The notes beneath the pieces are model-generated. The model saw nothing but the letters and a program-made list of their open reading frames with translations. It was not told where the DNA came from and made no database searches. The translations under genes and the position numbers were made by a program. From Abelmoschus esculentus (taxonomy: Eukaryota; Streptophyta; Magnoliopsida; Malvales; Malvaceae), in contig JAUCBN010000024.1 in assembly GCA_035048815.1 (NCBI GenBank), forward strand, positions 10,104,001 through 10,168,000: DNA of 64,000 nucleotides, in the 5' to 3' direction. Below are positions 33,790-43,640 of this stretch, piece by piece (the stretch's first letter is position 1; each line of letters opens with the position of its first letter).

Positions 33790-34960
33790 TAGTTTTTTTA
33801 ACAATAATTGTCAATAGTGTCTATAATAAAAGATTTAAAAGTTTGGTGATCATATTAAAAGCGTTCAAAAAATTTAAAAATTACCAATAAAATTATTTTA
33901 AAATTATTATTTTTATATTAACATATCATTCAATCAAGACCTTATAAATTAATTTAAGAATAATTTGTGGAGGTTGCGGCGAAAATTACGCTATCAAATG
34001 CCCCCATACCCTTGAAACAAAGGAGGATTTAAATAAAAGTATTTGACTAGGAAAAGGGAATTGAACAAATATATTAGATGGTCAGATTTGGACTTTAATT
34101 TTAAAGGTTTGGGTCCGGCCCAACTCAGCTTGTAAATAATTTACTATATTATGCTATTTTTATATATTTTACCGTATAAAAATAAATTTTAATATTTAAT
34201 ATCAATTTAAATGTTTTTTAATATAATTAATATTTATTTTATAATTTATGTTCAAAATTCATAATTTTATCTTCTAATAAAATTATATCTAAAATTTAAA
34301 CTTTAAAAGTACAATATACATCGCTGTTAAACAATATGTTGAATTTCAGGTAAAAAAAAGATTAAAAATAATAAAATTAATGAAAGAAAAGTTATACAAA
34401 AATTTTAATATTAAATCAAAAATAGAATAAATAATTTTAATTAATAAATGTTAATATGAACCGGCTAAGAAGGGCTAAGTTAGTCCTTTCGAATTTAGAA
34501 ATATGAGTAAATTTAGAGGTACGGGAAAGATAATAATATTTATAAATTTTAATTTATGAGAAAATATTATAAATGATATATTTTTATTTAATTGAATAGA
34601 ATCATAAATAAAATTATTAAAATATTTGTAGAATTAACTTTGCATAATTTTATTTAAAATATAAATAATGACGTGTTAAATTTTAATTTTTTAATAATTA
34701 TTTAAAAATTATTAAAATATAAATAATATTCACTGATATATTCAATTAATAATATTTAATGATGTAACATAATATATTACAAAATTAAAAAAATGGGTCC
34801 TCCTGATAAGGGTCTTTAATGTTAGAGCCCAAACACGTTTCATATTATAAATGGGCTTAAAATTTTAACCCGAAACCTTTTCTGGTTATGAATTTATAAC
34901 TTCTATTTTTTTATTATTAAAAACACACTTAATATTTGAATATTTTTTAATATTAATTTA
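33790..34960. other. Intergenic, very AT-rich
   Basis: No gene supported. A short GC-richer patch near 34085-34125 (GGGTCCGGCCCAACTC) and another near 34796-34860 look like degenerate repeat pieces. Confidence 0.45.
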
Positions 34961-34964
34961 ACGA

Positions 34965-35657
34965 TAATAATATGTCATATATATAGAATGATGTTTAAGA
35001 TTTGAGAATGTTTAGTAGCATTTTATTTTATATTTCACTAATTTTTAATATTTTATTTAAATTTTAATTGTTTTATATTTTATGTTTGAATAAATAATAA
35101 TTTATATGTATATATTTGTCATTTATCGTTAAAAATTTAACGATGATGACATGTTATGTATATGTAGAATGAGGTTAAATGCCATGTTGTTTAAAATATA
35201 TTATCACGTGTATACGACATGTCATTATCGTTAAAAATTTAATGATGATGACATGTCAGGTATATGTAGACTGAGGTTAGATGCTATGTTATTTAAAATA
35301 TGTTATCACGTGTACATGACATGTCATTATCGTTAAAAATTTAACGATGATGACATATCATGTATATGTAAAATGATGTTAGATGCTATGTTATTTAAAA
35401 TATATTATTGACATGTACATGACATGTAATCATCGTTAAATTTATCAATGAGGTTAGATGCTATGTTATTTAAAATATATTATCACGTGTATATGATATG
35501 CCATTATCGTTAAATTTTTAACGGTTTACTCATAATGTTAGTTAGAAAATTAGGTATTTGTAAAAAAAAACATATATTAGGGGCTAAATTCATCCAAAAA
35601 AATAAGAATTAAAATGATAATAATTATAAACGTTAAGGTCTAAAATTATCTTTGTGT
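34965..35657. mobile_element. Rearranged copy of the palindromic MITE with amplified arm
   Basis: The right part from GAGAATGTTTAGTAGCATTT (about 35003) to AAAATTATCTTTGTG follows the right arm of the copies at 17080 and 47270, including the TTTTTAACGG and GGGGCTAAATTCATCC blocks. The left arm is nearly all missing; only about 40 bases resembling the TAACGATGATGACATG region precede it. Inside the right arm a segment has been multiplied in tandem (separate entry). No coding capacity and no clear target duplication. Confidence 0.75.
35125..35525. repeat. 102-bp tandem repeat inside a MITE arm
   Basis: The word ATCGTTAAA starts at 35125, 35227, 35329, 35432 and 35506, giving periods of 102, 102, 103 and 74 (the last unit is shortened). 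Each full unit contains the near-perfect palindrome ATCGTTAAAAATTTAACGAT followed by GATGACATGTCA and GAGGTTAGATGCTATG. The unit is part of the arm of the palindromic MITE family, where it occurs once. Confidence 0.88.
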
Positions 35658-35659
35658 TT

Positions 35660-36210
35660 TTTTAATTATAACAATTTTTAAAAATTTTACCTTCTTTTAA
35701 AGATTAAATAAATCATTAATTTATATAAAAATGGATTAAGATCTCGAACTTAATTAAAAAAAAATTAATATTAATCCTTTATCCATCTCATTTGGAATGT
35801 TATGTCCGCATATTTAATAATTATATAACAGCGTAACGGTATTTTTTTTAAACTAATTTTTATTATATTATATTTAATTGACTTTTTATTTTATGAATAA
35901 GTTGATGTTGCCAATTTATCGTCAAATTTTAACAATCTATAAGACTTTTGTTTTTAATTTTGATTAATTTTCTCAATTAATTTTTTAATTTTAATTTATA
36001 ATAATTTATTATCTATAGATTAATATAGATTTTAGACTTATTAAGAGTATTTTTTTTTTAGAGTTTTTCTCCCCATCTAGGTAATAAAAATTTATTTATT
36101 TTTATTTATGCCTCTATATTAAGAATTTTAAATTTAGAGTTTAAGATATAACTGGTTACTCACGTATTTCAAAGATATAACTTCCTCTACAAGTAAACGT
36201 AAATCACCTT
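35660..36210. other. Intergenic and distal promoter of Agenet gene
   Basis: AT-rich DNA with no gene; the last 150 bases before 36218 are probably promoter. Confidence 0.45.
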
Positions 36211-36217
36211 CATCATC

Positions 36218-36225
36218 TATAAAAG
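36218..36225 (+). promoter_or_regulatory. TATA box of Agenet gene
   Basis: TATAAAAG, about 100 bases before the ATG at 36322, with an A/C/T-rich leader between. The position and match are good for a plant core promoter. Confidence 0.7.
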
Positions 36226-36321
36226 AACACTTTAACTTCATAAATCACAAGTTTCCTTATTCTCCTTCATCTCCTGCAAGAATTTGTTCTTGAAAGTTTT
36301 CTCTTCGGTGTTCATTCAACA

Positions 36322-36696
36322 ATGGCGGTGTTTTCTAAAGGAGACAAAGTTGAAGTATGCAGCAAGGAAGAAGGGTTCTTTGGTTCATACTACGAAGCTA
36401 AGGTGCTCTCTTCGTTGAATAACAGCACTCGTTACAAAGTACAGTACAAGAACCTGGTCGAAGAAGAAGATCAGACTCAGCCGTTGGTTGAAGTAGTTTC
36501 AGCCGACGAGGTCCGACCGATTCCACCGCCTGTGATGGTAACCAGCGCTGATGGGGTTTTCAGTTATCTTGAAAGGGTGGATGCTTTCGACAATGATGGG
36601 TGGTGGGTAGGGAGCATTACCGGGAAACAAGGATCGAAGTATTGGGTTTATTTTGAAACCACTGGGGATGAGCTTGCTTACGAAGCTTCCGGCTGA
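36322..36696 (+). CDS. Agenet (Tudor-like) domain protein, C-terminus frameshifted
   Basis: Small plant protein with two Agenet/Tudor-like modules, folds that in relatives read histone marks or bind other proteins. Module 1 spans about residues 5-65 (KGDKVEVCSKEEGFFGSYYEAKV, then the YKVQYKNLVEE strand) and module 2 about 74-120 (YLERVDAFDNDGWWVGSITG, then YWVYFETTGDE). The annotated frame stops at 36696 after 124 residues. In another frame the DNA immediately continues with LRKHIEWRDDHWV, the usual end of this domain, up to a stop at 36750-36752, so a one-base loss (or two-base gain) near 36680 has cut off about 20 residues. This may be a real mutation or a sequence error. Single exon with a good TATA box. 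Confidence 0.85.
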   Translation: MAVFSKGDKVEVCSKEEGFFGSYYEAKVLSSLNNSTRYKVQYKNLVEEEDQTQPLVEVVSADEVRPIPPPVMVTSADGVFSYLERVDAFDNDGWWVGSITGKQGSKYWVYFETTGDELAYEASG

Positions 36697-36759
36697 GGAA
36701 ACATATTGAATGGCGTGATGATCATTGGGTTTCTTTCAAGAATACGTTCTAAAGTCAAG

Positions 36760-37300
36760 ATATGTGCTTCGGTGTTGATTTAGGGTTTTTCTTTGTTCTT
36801 GTTTAGTCTATCTTCTTGATATCTATGTTTATGTCGTAATATTAAAAAATTAAACCTTTAAATATTAATTTTAAATTCTAAACTCTAAAAATAATATTTA
36901 AAAGAGCATTATCTCTTCCTTTCGGCCACGGAAGGGAATTAAACTGTTTGAGATTTTACACCAAGAATAATTTTTAAGACCATGTTCTTTGTTCTAATTC
37001 TTTTCAAATACTAAAAGAACAAATAGATTGAAAAAGATTCTTAAAGTGTCCGAAATGTAATTTGGTAAGTGGCCTGAAATCTCGGACCAAACTACGAGGC
37101 ATCGCTCTGGAGTGTGTACTGTGTAGCTGAGTAGTACAAATAAGATAGATTAAAAGGCCCATTTCTCTTTCAGAAACTCTCGCTTGCCACTACTGTCACC
37201 ATCAGCATCCACTTCAACACCACCTACCGGTGGCGCGTGAGTTCTACTCTTCTGGTTCTGGCTCCGTTCTCGTTTGTTGAATTAACAGATACGGTGGAGA
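36760..37300. other. Intergenic: Agenet 3' flank and XBAT31-like promoter
   Basis: The 3' part of the Agenet transcript and the promoter and 5' leader of the ankyrin-RING gene. No clear TATA box; the stretch 37130-37300 is CT- and C-rich as in many housekeeping-type plant leaders. Confidence 0.4.
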
Positions 37301-37307
37301 CAAGGGG

Positions 37308-39470
37308 ATGGGTCAAAAGTTAAGCTGCCTAGAAAACCATGAGACTGTTTTGATCAATGCTGTTCAGACAGGTGATTTGGAGATGGTTAAGGCAATGGTC
37401 GAAACAGACCCAAGTGTCTTAAAAAGCGCCACTCGATATGGGAAATTGTCTATTCTTCATGTAGCAGCCATCCATGGCCAGATCGAGGTGTTTTTTTTCC
37501 TTTCTTTGATCGATTTTTGCTAGATTTTTGGATTTTCTTTTGGGGACAATGTTGATGTTTTTTTCTGGGAATCTTCTGTTTTGGCGTTTGGTTTGATCAT
37601 TTTCTGCAGATTCTTTCATTTCTTTTAGATCGACATCCCAATTCCGACATCTTGAATCGGCATAGACAGGTACATGTTCCTTTTAATCTTTGCATGTGTT
37701 TTGATTGGTTCTCTTTTGATTCCAATCTCATGATCTGTTCTGCTTGTAATCGGATTAGACCCCATTGATGTTGGCCACAAGGCATGGGAAGACCGAGTGT
37801 GTGAAAAGGCTTATCCAGAGTGGATCATATGTATGTCCTGTTTTTTGTTTTTAATCTTGTTTTGTCTGCTACAGTTTTTACCGTTTCGTGTTTGCCTAGG
37901 AACTAATCATTGTAATGTTTTGATCAGCTTTTGATGTTTGATTCACTTCAAGGAAGAACTTGTTTGCATTATGCTGCTCACTATGGCTATTTCGATTGCC
38001 TGCAAGCTCTTCTTTCAGCAGCCCATAGCAGTCCCCTTGCAGATTCATGGTTCCTTTCTTATAAACCCTTGCATAAAGTGCTGAATCGACTAACTGAATT
38101 ATGAGATTTTTCTCTGATTGAAACCGATGGCATTGCGAATTTTGTAGGGGATTTGTGAGATTCGTTAACATAAGAGATGAAAACGGTTCTACGCCTCTGC
38201 ATTTGGCGGCTCGTGAAGGATGGTCTGATTGTGTTCATGCCCTCTTAGATAATGGGGCTCTTGTTTGTGCTTCAACTGGTGGAAATGGGTGAATATCTTT
38301 GGTTATTTTTGTGTTTCGATCGTTTTTCAAGCTTGAAATATGGATTGATTTTGTTTACTTTGCAGCTACCCTGGGAGTACACCACTTCATTTCGCTGCAC
38401 GAGGTGGTTCTATTGAGTGTGTACGGGAATTACTCGCTTGGGGAGCCGATAGGCTTCAACCGGATTCCTACGGGTAATCATATGTAGAAAAGGAAGGACA
38501 TTTAAGTACTGCTTTCTTTCTTAAAGAAATGAAACACAAAGATTATTTCCAATCACAGCCATTGCTTTATTTTCATATCATGGACCGACATCTGATCGGC
38601 CAAAGTGACTAAGCATCATTTTTTCAACCATAGATATAAGATCATACTGAAATATGCCATGGTATGTACTTCTGCAGGAGAATGCCATATTTGATTGCTA
38701 TGAAGCACAAACACGAAGCATGCGCTGCTTTGTTGAACCCTGCATCCGTGGAACCTCTTGTTTGGCCATTGCCTTTAAGGTTCATAAGGGAGCTTAATCA
38801 GGAAGCGAAAGAACTTTTGGAGAAGGCCCTAATGGAAGCTAATAGAGAGAGGGAGAGAGCCATTTTGAAGGATACAATCCATGAACTTCCACTTGATTCA
38901 CAGTGTGAGGTCGAAGCTGACGATGCTGCTTCTGAGGTAATATTGGTTGCAACTTAGGGATGAAGAGTTAATATTCTATTATAATACGAATGTGGGTTTT
39001 AATACATCGGTGAAAATCTTCTCAAACAGGCGAGCAATGTGGATGTTTGCTGCATATGCTTTGATCGGCTATGCACGATAGAGATTAGACAATGCGGTCA
39101 CCGGATGTGTGCTCATTGCATCTTAGCTCTATGCTGCCACAAGAAGCCCAACCCGCTGACAGCATCTCCTTTATTCCTACTTTGCCCTTTCTGCCGTAGG
39201 GGAATCACCCAACTAGTCGTTGCCAAAATCGACAATCACGAATCAGATGCAGATGCCATCCCTTTTAGGCTGAGTAGCGGAATGATCACCAACATCGATA
39301 TAGGACCGGAATTCAGTCCCTCTAAGTCAACCAAATCCAGAAAATCCAACTTTTGTGAAGGAAGCAGCAGTTTCAAAGGTTTATCCACCCTCAGCTCGTT
39401 CGGGAAAACGGGTAGTCGCAGTCCCGGAAAACCGCCTGCCGAGTGCAGTGAAGTAAATGAGAAGTTCTAA
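37308..39470 (+). CDS. XBAT31: XBAT31-like ankyrin-repeat RING E3 ubiquitin ligase, eight exons
   Basis: E3 ligase using ankyrin repeats to hold substrates and a RING to bind the E2. Exons, all with GT-AG borders and consistent phase: 37308-37487, 37610-37669, 37759-37830, 37928-38049, 38148-38288, 38366-38473, 38678-38936 and 39030-39470, joining to 460 residues (Arabidopsis XBAT31 is about this length). The start MGQKLSC offers a Gly2 myristoylation and Cys7 palmitoylation site. Ankyrin repeats fill residues ~11-240, with clear cores ILHVAAIHGQIEILSFLL, TPLMLATRHGKTECVKRL, TCLHYAAHYGYFDCLQALL and TPLHLAAREGWSDCVHALL. The C3HC4 RING uses C321, C324, C336, H338, C341, C344, C366 and C369. The tail is Ser-rich. 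Exon-by-exon similarity to XBAT31 makes the subfamily call good; XBAT33-35 fit less well. Confidence 0.94.
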
Positions 39471-39479
39471 CAAGCTAGT

Positions 39480-39845
39480 CATGGAGAGTATACTCGGTAT
39501 GCTCTTTGAACTCCATTCTTATATATCGGTTTATATCAAATATAATGAGCTACTAGAACATGGTAGACGTTAAATACTCTTGCAAAGTTCGTATTACTCG
39601 GATCTTTCGATTGTCGTCTGCTCCTTGGAATGAAAAAGCAGTGGACTACTTTTTTCCAGTGAAATATATCATGGAATCAAATTTTCAGTGGATGGTCGTG
39701 ATTTTCATTGCAGTGCATTTTGCCTCTCGGCCCTTGTTTTGATCATATATATCAACTGTGACTAATCTGTATGGCATTACTATATAAGAAGTGTTTTTTT
39801 CTTTTAATAGAAAGGCCATGAAACCAAGCTGTGATCACTTTACAA
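39480..39845. other. 3' flank of XBAT31-like gene
   Basis: Probable 3' UTR. The 60-codon frame at 39560-39742 has no domain and no start context. Confidence 0.4.
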
Positions 39846-39849
39846 TGAG

Positions 39850-39985
39850 GGTAGAGGTGTTCACAACTAAGTTTTATGGTTAATCAGTCAATTAATTTTA
39901 GGTTAGATCGGTTAACGGTTATTTTTTTTCTTCACATTTTAGTAATCCGTTAATTCAGTTCGGAATTAGTTAATTAAACTTATGA
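39850..39985. repeat. GGTTAACGG-type degenerate repeat
   Basis: Starts TAGAGGTGTTCACAAC and is rich in GGTTAATCAG, GGTTAACGGTTA and CCGTTAATTCAG words, again a low-complexity, strand-symmetric pattern behind an AGAGGTG start. The right end is not clear. Non-coding. Confidence 0.45.
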
Positions 39986-39989
39986 TAAA

Positions 39990-40850
39990 ATATTTTTCAA
40001 ATCAAAGTGAGAAGTACTTTTGTAATGTAAAACTACATCATGTGTATTGTTTTCAGCTCTTAAAAAATCTTGACTCTAAAATACTTTTAAAAACACTGTA
40101 GAAACAGATAACAATTCCGTTTGCCAGATATCTCCAGGGTAATACATATCAACGTCCCAACTATCCCATTATGACCGGGACTCTGTTTTATCATTTAAAC
40201 AACAAGCTTTGATGGCCATTTTAACAATTATATAGTTACCAATGGGTCAATAAGTTGTTCTTGACCCTCAAATAGTAGGAGCATTGTCAGAAATTATTTG
40301 GACCAGGGAAGGGAATCAATGAATATGGCTATGTCTGCCGCTGAAATTGGCTGGCACCAGGACGATACTCACCAATTCCTAGAAGATCCTGATAAATGGA
40401 GTAACAAAACATCTAAAGTTATACAATGTGGATTAAGGTTTCATGAGATTGGAAAATGGCAACAGGAAAATCAGATGAGAAGACTATGATCACAAGTTAT
40501 ACAAGTTCGACTCCAACTCTTCATCAAAATTGCTTCAGTCATGCTTGAACACAACTCTAATTATCATGTGAGCCGAGCTCGAGTATCATAATACCTAATT
40601 GGAATATGGAATAGCTCATGAGCCTAATCATGCAACGAGATTGAGCTCAAACTCCTCAAGTTTGAGTGTATGAATCTCATAAATAAGCTTAACTGAGCCA
40701 AACCACAATAGTTCAACTTTATTTGGAGACAAGCATAAACTAAGATAACTGTATTTGATTGAGCTCGAGCCAAACTCTAAACAAGCTTGAACTTCCAACA
40801 GAATAGTTCGGCTCAACTCGATTGCAATTCTACTTAGAAACCGAAACCAG
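39990..40850. other. Intergenic
   Basis: No gene supported. The 63-codon frame at 40298-40489 has no recognisable motif. From ~40570 to 40830 there are GAGCTCGAG and GAGCTCAAACTC words, a further degenerate relative of the CGAGTCGAG repeats. Confidence 0.4.
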
Positions 40851-40852
40851 AG

Positions 40853-42391
40853 TCATTTACCGAGCATCATATCCTGATAATTGGTTGCTGAAGAAATAAA
40901 CTAGCTTATGCCTTATGGTACATTTATGATTTATAATTATATATGCAATGATGCTTAAAATGTAACCCCCCACCACCATTTCTCTTCTTCCTCTTTCTTT
41001 GTTCAAACCACCATTTCCCTTCTTCAGTTCGGAATTTAAACAAATGCAAATTTATAAAAGCTTGCAATTAACAATCAACAGATATTAATACCCTGAAGTT
41101 TTATACTCGGACTAGCTACTTGAAGTTTATATGAACTTGAACAAAACTAACATTTCCAGGCAAACAAACAACTGTTCCAACTTTTGGGCAGCACTTAAAT
41201 AGCTTAAAATTTAAGAATAAAGGGAAATGTAAGAGTTGTGGAAAGAAAAACCTACCTGACATGCTTTGTTCTTAGCTCTGGTCTCTGCTGTACTAGGGAT
41301 ATCATGGTTTGGTTTTAGAAATCTCTTCTCCCTCCGCTCACACGAGCCCCATCCATCGGAGAATCTTCCACCTCTGGTAACATGATCAAACTAAATAGCA
41401 ATGCAAACACAGTAACCGGTAATCATTAAAGAAGTGCTTTGATTTCTCAAGAGTTTAAAGGAACATACTGCATATAAGCTCGAACCACGAATTCAGCACG
41501 CTGAACATTGCGATTTTCATCGAATTCAATGTTCTTGTCTTTGATTTCGTATGAGAGATTGAAGTAAAAGGAAATTTTCCTCCAACCTACAAACATTGGA
41601 AATCAGATTATAATTTTTCACCACATAAATGTCAATTATGAAAAGAGTAAAGAAGGGAAGCAGAGTTACTTTACCTGACTTTTTAATAAAAGGATTTCCA
41701 GAGATCATCGTATAATCAGATTTCTCCAAAATCTGTTCATTTAATGAGACATTACTGTTTTGATATATGATTTTAAAGGTATTTAAAAGGATGGAGCTAA
41801 GTTTCTGATAATAAAAGATTTAATTACCGCCATGGCTGCATTTTGATACTCCTTAAACAGTTCAACCGAAGGAAACATCCCGGACAAGCTATGCCTCATC
41901 CCTTCCTTCTCCTCGCTCCTTCCACAACTCCTCGGCGACACATCAGATCCATTACTAAATTCAACTCTTCCGATACCCGGCGACAAATACATCTCCGGCG
42001 ACCGGTGATCCGGAAACGAGGCTACAGGTGTCCTCTGCACTATTGCCATCGGGCTTGTCTCGCTGACCTCGGAAGCACAAGACCTCGATATTTTGTAAGG
42101 CCGGTGATAATCATCCCGGGGGTTAGCGAAGCGGCGGCGATTGGCGTTAGGAGGGGAACAAATTTGATGGCTAGGGCTATGAACCGGTTTCTGCGGTAGT
42201 TTCCGATGAGGAGAAGAGTCCGATACGGGAGCGGACGGGGAGTGATTGTTGGAGTATTTGATTGCTAAAGTTTTGCGGTGCTTGGAGGAGGAGTGGGAAG
42301 CGGCCGCCGAGTCGATTACCGCCCATAATGCGGCATCGTCTAGTTCTTTGTCGTCGATGGCGCAGCTTACCGGAGAACTTATAGAGTTCAT
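40853..42391 (-). CDS. Unrecognised plant protein, five exons, ~292 aa
   Basis: I do not recognise the family. On the minus strand the exons are 42391-41828, 41732-41675, 41586-41469, 41373-41256 and, less certainly, 40873-40853; donors and acceptors are GT-AG and phases agree, giving about 292 residues. Exon 1 (188 codons) is Ser/Pro/His-rich and looks disordered, with a compact start (DDKELDDAALWAVIDSAAAS) and a helix-like end (SVELFKEYQNAAMA). Exons 2-4 encode a compact conserved-looking part: DYTMISGNPFIKKSGWRK, FYFNLSYEIKDKNIEFDE, VQRAEFVVRAYMQGGRFSDG, then DIPSTAETRAKNKAC. The clean splicing and sharp composition change argue for a real gene. The last exon of seven codons is the weak point, and the family may end differently. 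Nuclear location is possible from basic patches. Confidence 0.75.
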
Positions 42392-42429
42392 ATTATCTTT
42401 AAAGGGAAGATCTAGCTAGATTCCCAGTT

Positions 42430-43635
42430 CTTCGCTCGGATAAATGAAGCGAGGAGTTTCGGGTTAAGCAGCGGGGGGAAATTTGATCTGATTTTGAATT
42501 CAAATCTGAAGACACAAAGGGAGACAAAACGGTGACGTATTGGAAACTCCGAGAAGCAGCTTCTCCAGCACGGAACTTGTCAGGACCCGGTAGTTCTAGA
42601 AATGGATTGGATTGGATCCGGGTATCGGTTAAGATAGGCTTAGGCCGTAGGGTAAAAAATAATTGGTTCGTCCAGCTCCGCCAGTCATTTTTCGTGCTTG
42701 CGAAAAAAATGGCTTAAAACTCTTATTGCCCCTAACGTTTTAGATATTTTCCAATTTCACACTTTATTTTTTGTCAGTACTCAATAGGGTCCTAACATTT
42801 GCCTCGTCATTGATATATAATAGTAAATGACTTGATTGATATTTAAATGAAAATTTAGTGACCTAATTGATAATTTTTATTTAATAGTTAAAATAGATTT
42901 AATTGTATAATTTAGTGGCCGATTAAATATTTTACCCTATAATCTTTCACTAAAACAAAAACAGATATATTTTTATATAAAATGTGAATTATTATTAAAA
43001 AGTAATTAAAATAAGATATATAAATATATGAATATATCATGATGTTTATAATTCAACTATTATCCTATTAAAATTCATATAAATATAATATGTAAATTTT
43101 ATTCTAATACGACAGTTAATATCAAAATATAAACGTAAGTTTATTGTCATACTTTACGATCTAAACTTTTAAACTTTAAACCTTAAATTAAAATTCTAAT
43201 CCTTAAATTTAAAAGATAAATTAAAATTCAAATGCTTGTGTATTATTTTTTCTATTTAGATTTATTTTTATTTAAATTAATATTTGAATTAAGTTTTTAG
43301 TCCAAAATAATACCGGTGATTTTTAACCAATTTTAATAAAAAAATCTGATTCTTAACTTGAAATAAAATCGAACTTAATTAACTTATAAAGGAAATAATT
43401 TGAACCGCCTTAAATTCATAAATATATTAAAAAATAAAATTTTGAAAGCACTTACAATTTCTTCTTCAAAGATTATTACTTATGATTATACAATGAAATG
43501 AATTATCAACAAAAAAAATTTGTTACATTCGATTAGATTAGCTATAGATATTAATATACAAAAATTAAATAAAAATAAAACCATTTTTAAAGTTTAAATC
43601 GACTGCTCGGTGCTGCTCAACTCTTCGTTGTCCAT
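42430..43635. other. Intergenic between the unknown gene and WD40 gene
   Basis: The first ~250 bases are the promoter and leader of the minus-strand gene at 42391. After 42720 the DNA is AT-rich; 42720-42960 resembles common dispersed repeats (GTACTCAATAGGGTCCTAAC). A degenerate CTAAAC tract lies at 43155-43210. No gene. Confidence 0.4.
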
Positions 43636-43640
43636 CATGT

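Noticed and set aside
35125..35525. CRISPR-like array of palindromic repeats
   Set aside because: Units are contiguous with no unique spacers, lie in a plant MITE and diverge gradually; it is a plain tandem repeat.
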